From NCBI GenBank assembly GCA_030386875.1, contig CM059567.1:86049130-86113129 (forward strand): a stretch of DNA of 64,000 bases, read 5' to 3'. The notes under the pieces are model-generated. The model was not told the origin of the DNA. It saw only the letters and a program-made list of their open reading frames with translations, and did no database searches. Positions 57,480-64,000 of this stretch are shown here, in pieces (the stretch's first letter is position 1; each line of letters begins with the position of its first letter). Made by a program: the position numbers and the translations under genes. The stretch comes from Morinoia aosen (lineage: Eukaryota; Arthropoda; Malacostraca; Amphipoda; Talitridae).

Positions 57480-60400
57480 CGTTCACAAGTTTCGATGAAT
57501 AGATTTTTAAAACGTTGTTATTATCATTTTATAAAACGTTTTGTTCAAATGGCTTACTACTTATGGGCTTATCACGCATTTTTTCGTTGTGTAATATCCC
57601 ACATTTTCGAAAAATCAGATTTTTTACATGAATAGCTTCAATATGGAAAATTGTGATACATCAAAATTTTGCATATGTTTGTCTGCTAGCAGCTAATGTA
57701 TTATATGTCAAACCTGATGAGTTCAAATTCTTTCGTCCACTCCACTGTATGCATTCACGCACATGCAAGAATACGAAGGAAATAACCAGAAATAAACCAA
57801 GAAAATTGTGCGTAATGAAAGCACTGTGAAATTTCTTGAAGATTCAATATCGGTCAATTAAAAAAGATTTAATGTGCATTTCACTTATATCTGAATACAT
57901 TATCTCTTTATAATTTCGGAGCATAATTAGGCAATTCTTCTGTAAGTAGATTATTTAGGTGATGAAAATCTTCTCATCGATACCGCGGAAAAGTTTTTCG
58001 TGAAGTTTGAGAGGAATGAATAAAAAATCGCCCATCTTTTTAAAATTTTGCCAAATGTTTTGTATCAAACTTCTTAGTTCATGGCAAGATAGAAATCATT
58101 TGGAGTCTTCTCCACTTATACAGTATCGATGATGAACTCATAACCGTAAGCAAATTTATTTTAATGACGTGGACCCTTGGTTGCTTTAAACAACAGTGCT
58201 CGTCAACATGAATCTTCCTTGACATGAAATGTTCAAAGGAGAGTTCTGACTTGATAAGCCAGCCTGGTAACCTGCAGGTGCATTAAACTCTTCGCAGAGA
58301 GAGGAATATTCCTAGGCAGAACAATTGTTTCCCTCAGGGTGAGCTTCCGTCTTGTTGGAACCACAAATTGGATCTGGTAACAAGGCCAGTTACCGGCAAT
58401 TGATATTCTGAATTTCCTCCGGCTCTGCGCTCTGGGGACGGCCGCAAGTGCGTTTACGAGTTTCAAGTAAAATATTAACAAACGAACCACGACAATAATC
58501 AATGCTAATATGCAGTTCTGCTGCGCAGGGATTTCGAAGTGATCATTTCAGAATAAATCTTATATTCGAGTAGCTTTCAATTCTAGGTTAGAAATTCAGC
58601 AATCAAAATCGAATCTGAGTCGACTCCTACATTTGAGATGAATATTGAAGCGAGTAACGATGAATATTTCGCTCAAATATTTATTGTGAACGTTTGTGAA
58701 AATACTCATAAATTTCCTGCAGATTTGTTTTAGCTGGCATATTTACATTTATGTTCGATGAGCTTTGAGCTGAAGATGATGATGCATGCTTATAACTGCG
58801 ATTTCACACATTGTTCTGTACTGATGATTTTTTTCAACATTTCGATTGGAATTTCGGTACGCAGCTTAGCGGGAAGAACTGAATGAAAGAATTCTCGTTA
58901 AAGATACATTCGTTCAAGGTATTCATCTTTAAATATTTTTCACATACGCTGATCGCTCTTTCAACCGCATAAATGTTTTGCTAAACTAATTTTCTACTTT
59001 TCACATTCGATGTTTCTTAGGAAATCTTACGCGTATGACAAAAAGGACAACCAATTTCGAAATCAACATTTTTTATTATTTTTCATTTGAAACATTTCGG
59101 AATAAATCCAAAATTAATGTTATATAATTCTTCAGAGCTGAATACAGTGCGGTGCTGAATGCTAAAAACCAAATAATTTTCCTTGTTGTGTTTGGGGCTC
59201 AACTGTAAACATTAAGGCAGTGAAATTATTTTCTAAATAATGTTACTAAAAAATAGCATCGGGAACAATATTGTAATATTAGTTATAATATTAAACGTTT
59301 CGAATTAATTATCAGAAGCCGCTTTCCATATCATTCATATCGGTTTCACAAATTAAATTTTGTATTATAAAAATAACCAACGTTTTTTCACTCTGCAAAG
59401 TACATTTGATTGCTTTAATTAAATCTATGTTTGTTGAGAATGTCTATAACATTACTCAAAAGATGCTTTCACTTCTGAACAAACTTGGAAAACAAGCCAC
59501 CAATAGGTCAGTGAATCTGAGGTGAGAATGGAATCAGGTAAGAAACGATGTTAAATCAGTTTTGTGATAAAAATATTCCTATTTATTTCTCCCCCACGCA
59601 AATCTTCCGAAAAAAATATTAATTTTAGAGAACTAAATATTGTTCAGTAAGCTTTGCTGTACAATTGAGCGCGATTTTTCTAATTACATTTTATTTTGTT
59701 TTTTACATGAATCATGTACAAACGAGTCGCTTCATGAGCCGAATAGCAATTGTCTGAATTAGGAATTTAAAGTGAAGGTGTGCACAATGAATGGAGTTTC
59801 GAAGACTTTGATGAATAATAATTCAAGCAGTAACTAAAAAGCATTGAAACAACGACTTTCATTTGTAAGAATGGCAAGCCTTTGTACGCTGCAATTTCAG
59901 CCCCAGTATCGCCAATCCGAATTGAGGATTGATGCCTAGTAAAATCAAATGCACTCTCAAATTTGAATTATTAAATAATTATTATTCGCAGTGATATTTT
60001 GTAATATCAGCACTCTCTTCTATGAGAAATGTACTGTCGTAAAAGTAATCTTGAAGAGGATGAAAATCATTGATTTATTAAAATGAAGAGATTGGCACAG
60101 CTATCACTTTCACGGTCTCGTTGAGAAAGTCGTACTTCGTCAAAAATTGGAGAGTAACCCAGAGGGAAATTAGGAGCGACATCGCCGGTAATTATAAATA
60201 TCCCTATAATTTTTCGAAAATTATCGTCACCTTCCACTACATGTTCTACAAAAGTAGGCTGTCGCCCTCATTTACCTGCTGAGTGTCTTTTATATTGCGA
60301 CCGATTTCAAAATGTCCTCGGGCGTGGAATAGGCGCATTCACATCAGTGAGCCGCAAAGGTATATTGTGTCGCCTTGTGTGAAACGGCCGATGAGGCATA

Positions 60401-62220
60401 ATTTCATGGAAGCTGCTGAAGTGGTCGTGTTCAATATATGTTATGAAAACAAGATTGTTGTTCATTACTTCGCCACATTACATTGTAACACCTCACTTCC
60501 ACCTTTACTACATAACCTTATTAAGCATGACAGGCTGTAAGTAATACGGTAGTGCGTGGGCAGTTTTTATTGCGCTGAATTACTGGTAGCCACTAACGAT
60601 CCCATGCAGCTATAGAACTGCTGGCGCAAGACTGTGAAACGAACCAGCCTTTACTTTACAGCATACCTACTGAGCTGAGCTGAGGCTAACCATCATAAAC
60701 GCTTCACCGATTATGAATTGGGCTTAAGAGTAATCATTTTTTTATATTTTGGTGCACACCCTCTGTGTCGAGATGCTCGTCTCGACTATTATAACGCAAG
60801 GGTACACAGGACAGCTATGCGTTATGTTTAGGGTATTAACCTCATGTGTTTCGTATCTACGCTAGTATCCGCTCGTGCTTTAGATTCCGGTTAGAATCAG
60901 AAAGGGCGCTGAGACTAAGTATTGTTGTTATTTTACGGGCTGAACTTCTCGTGTTAGCAATACTTGTTTCATGCGTCGGTGCGACAGCGGTGAGATGCAA
61001 TTTAATTAATAATCCCCGAAATACAATTTTAGATTTTTTCGCTCTTCAATGAAACCTATTTCAGCTCTTTGGCCTCTTAACACTTCGTAAAGTACAGCGC
61101 TTTGAAATCAGCGGCTTTCTTAGCGAGCACCCGGTAATGTTTACTTAACATATATATTGACGCTTAAAAAATTGTTTTGCACGTGCAAACCTCGACATAA
61201 AATCAATATAGTTGAATAAATTCTGAAATAATTGATTATCCTAGCCATTACGATACCAAACCGGCATCGAACACATCTTTCTGTACAAATAATTATTGGG
61301 AATATCCTCGAGTGTTAAATAGCAACATGAACTTTCGGACATGCTCTAGACTCAGGTATCGGCTATAATGCGAAGTTGATTAGTCTGAGATCTGTAGAAC
61401 GAGGTGGTCACATATGCTTTTATCAAAGCCATAGTAAACTGTCCCTGTACTAAGCGTGGGAGATAGTAGTGATGCGACAAATTTTCCTTGATTCAGGAGC
61501 AATAATTAAAGTAGCATTATGCCTAATGACGCTGTCATCACACCGGTTGTTAGACACTTCAACTGAAAAAAAATTCTCATCAGACAACTCGATTTAATCT
61601 GTCGTGCTTTCTATCAGCTTCTCACAGTAAAACTGTTCATGTTTCTATTCTTTTCCAAATTATAATTTCGATGATAGTCAGCATTTTTGGACTTTGGAGG
61701 ATAACATCCCTAAATTATCATGATAAATGCATCCCGTTGTTCTTGGACTGGCTCCACACACTTCGGTCATCTTATGAACCTCAAGGGATAAGAGGTCCTC
61801 AAGAGAAAAGAAGAGACAGCATTAACAAGTGATGTGGGCATTTCTGATCAAGGTCTTTCCGCTCGAAGCCAATCCTCGGTGTCGTCTTCCATTGAAATTA
61901 GCTTCAAACGGTTATTCTTGATGACTTTATGAGTGCTTGCACTCTCGGCGTCCGAGCATTCTGAGCAGTACCTCTGACTTTTCGATGACAATTCCTTCGT
62001 AATCAAAATTATTTAAAGCACAAACTCTATGTTTCTTGAAAAAAATATGATGGGAGCAAGGAGAAGAACGACGGAAAACTCATAGCGTATATTGCAGGTA
62101 AAGTCATTACATTCTGAGCAATAATTCATCAGAACAATTAAACAGCCAGAGTCCTCTCAAGTCTCCCCACGTTTCGGAGGTCACCGACAGAGAGTGCCGT
62201 CGGCAGCGCAGCTCTAAAAC
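57480..62220. other. AT-rich stretch, no gene recognised
   Basis: About 4.7 kb of short frames. Slightly GC-richer patches at 58240-58450 and 60260-60420 hold 85-89 codon frames without recognisable motifs. Confidence 0.5.
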
Positions 62221-62224
62221 TAAA

Positions 62225-62844
62225 GCCCTGTTTACACTGGTATAAATTTTGTCGCAGGCTCACGTGTATACGCCTGATGTGGCACCTCACAAAAGCCATG
62301 AGCGTTTACACTAGACGTTGAGCGCGCACAACGTCGCGCTTTCTTCTTAATTTCTTAAAACTGGTCAGTGCGTCATTAACCGCCATTAGAGGTGGATTGC
62401 AGTCGCTTGTCTAAATATTGTTGCTGTATCGTAGGGTATGAAATCTTTTCTTTATTTGCAGGAGGGAAATGTAAATATATTCGTTAATTTTCACTAAAAT
62501 CTAATTGAAGGCAGCCTCCTTCATATCTTGGTTCTTATATTTGCTTCTTTTCGCCCACCATAGGCATTCATGTTTTTTCTACAGTTCAATTGCAACGTAG
62601 GTTTTCGCGGCAAAGTTGTGTTAGCCATAATTGATGAGCAAAGGGCATTACCTCTCCTCATGACTGCTAACCCTACATTGACCGGGGACAGAGTTGCGAG
62701 GCTCTCGTGTGTGGCGCCTCACGAATTCGATCAGAGCGAATAGGGAACTTCGTATACACACAAGCAAATATGAGCCTCAGTGACGAGCCTCAAATACAAG
62801 TGTCACGCCTCACGGCCGAAATGTCCCCTAGTGTAAACGGCCTT
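62225..62844. mobile_element. Probable MITE with GTTTACACT ends
   Basis: Left end GCCCTGTTTACACTGG; right end read backwards GGCCGTTTACACTAGG. GTGTATACG occurs once in each half in opposite orientation, and CCTCAC/GTGAGGC motifs are scattered inside. It is GC-richer than its flanks and has no coding. Target duplication unclear. Confidence 0.45.
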
Positions 62845-63029
62845 AAACCCACGGACGCTCACAAGGAGGAAGACCACGGGCTGTGAACAAACACCGTGTA
62901 GTTAGGTTTCTTCGGTGCGGTAAAACAAGGTTTTACGGAAGAACGCCTATAGCAAATCGTATACCTAACGGCCAAAATGTATTACGTAATAGTTCCCAGA
63001 TTTAACTTCAACTTTGAACCTGAACGAAA

Positions 63030-63155
63030 TAGCAATAGAAAGAAATTTCTAGCAATGGGACTAGCAATAGCGATAGCAATAAACTTTCGGCTACGAAAAT
63101 AGCAATAACAATCAAGTTCTAGCAAAGGAAATAGCATTAGCAATAAACAATAGCC
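63030..63155. repeat. AGCAATA-type imperfect tandem repeat
   Basis: TAGCAATAG, CTAGCAATGG, TAGCAATAGC, ATAGCAATAA and similar units recur about ten times. Confidence 0.75.
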
Positions 63156-63303
63156 TTTTAGCGTACGTCGCTCACAGTGAGTTTCAAATGAGCGAGAACC
63201 CTTCTTGATCTTCTCAAATTTCGCTAGGCCAGAGTGGTGAACCTTCTACCACATTTAGAAGGTAAGAATTACTGTACAGGTTGACTAGACATGGCGCTAT
63301 CCT

Positions 63304-63581
63304 TCACTGCAACCCACCATAACAGCAAACCGGTCTCAGGGTCTCCATAGTGACGAGAAGGTAGTTTTGGTGCCAGGCCTCCATCTTGCGCATGAAGAAT
63401 CCGATCCTCCGAAGAATCGTCGTCCCTGCCCCCATCTGCCGGCGAACCAGCCGCTCCTGTAACAGGCCATCTTCACGTTCGGTAATTTCACGAATGCACA
63501 CATGTTCTCATCGGTCACCGCGAGAGTCACGTCAGAGGCCACAAAGATTAGGCACCGCGAAATGAACAAAACATGATGCAT
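63304..63581 (-). other. GC-richer patch with an unassigned 81-codon frame
   Basis: The minus-strand frame 63336-63581 begins MHHVLFISRCLIFVASDVTL, which resembles a hydrophobic signal sequence, and continues into a Trp/Gly/Arg-rich segment (GWFAGRWGQGRRFFGG). It could be an exon of a secreted peptide or chance; no splice sites were established and no family was recognised. Confidence 0.2.
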
Positions 63582-63599
63582 CGGACTTGTGGCAGGCTG

Positions 63600-64000
63600 C
63601 CGCTCGTACTTCTAGAATCTCCGAAGTTTACGATCTTCTCTTTCTCTCTTGTCAAGCTGCAGTGACCAGGGCTGATTTCTGAGTATCGGTAGGTATTTGC
63701 AAGGAAATAGCACCATGAATACCTTGAAAATTATGTAATTACACAATTCCTTCAGGACATAGGAAAAAAACACAAAGGATTCTCGTTCCGAGCGCACATT
63801 ATTTATCTTACTACTAATTGTGGCACTTTCTGTACAATGTTTTTCTATCTTTACGAGTATTATATTGGTAAATTGAAGATAAACCCCCTTATTTAACGGT
63901 TCATCTCCGAAACAATTAATAATTGGAATTGTATTTCGATAAATATGTCTCAACTATATTTTTATTTCCACTTTAAGGAAATTTCCATTCATGTACCTTC
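63600..64000. other. Window end, no gene recognised
   Basis: One 113-codon minus-strand frame (63612-63953) without recognisable motif; AT-rich. Confidence 0.4.

Noticed and set aside
1-64000. CRISPR array, operons, prophage or bacterial gene clusters
   Set aside because: No regular spacer array, no ribosome-binding sites and no dense coding; the composition and elements are those of an arthropod genome.

Overview
The window looks like AT-rich arthropod (probably insect) genomic DNA. I found no host gene that I could name. The recognisable content is almost all mobile DNA: a Tc1/mariner transposon of an arthropod-wide transposase type, Penelope-like elements, a Ty3/gypsy retrotransposon, a long-LTR element, several inverted-repeat (MITE-like) elements and a decayed, intron-containing member of a multicopy arthropod gene family. 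Long stretches between these show no gene I can support.

Layout. 1-4.5 kb: AT-rich DNA with a Tc1 transposase scrap near 3.6-3.9 kb. 4521-6223: a nearly complete mariner-type transposon with TA flanks and about 135-bp inverted ends; its transposase is broken by one stop and one frameshift. 9.6-11.1 kb: a strong hairpin, a G-run/GT tract and a 376-bp inverted-repeat element. 14429-22603: an 8.2-kb element with two 1.89-kb LTRs, a 5-bp target duplication (CTCTA) and a 4.4-kb interior without recognisable coding. 24218-33166: a complete but disabled Ty3/gypsy element with 157-bp LTRs, ATGCA target duplication, candidate primer-binding site, polypurine tract, gag remnant, protease, RT/RNase H, integrase and a small membrane-protein ORF behind a good splice acceptor. 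Its 3' end plus flank was later tandemly duplicated (317 bp). 38289-39467: a 5'-truncated Penelope-like element with a perfect 62-bp inverted repeat and a 13-bp target duplication. 47.8-48.0 kb: two strong hairpins. 48671-51097: the decayed multicopy arthropod gene with two introns, interrupted in its last codons by a 1.06-kb inverted-repeat element (51098-52158). 54.1-55.6 kb: a decayed mariner transposase interrupted by another MITE, which itself carries a transposase tail. 56.2-57.4 kb: a second, older Penelope remnant. 62.2-62.85 kb: a probable MITE.

The genes do not form a host pathway. They work as self-contained mobile units: Gag/Pol for the Ty3 element, RT plus GIY-YIG endonuclease for the Penelope elements, DDE transposases for the mariner elements. 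The most informative observations are structural: nested insertions that can be proven from reading frames, a foldback scar that appears to replace the capsid part of gag, a coding-less long-LTR element, and post-insertion tandem duplication. Coordinates come from reading the sequence by eye; family names rest on remembered motif patterns and no database search was run.
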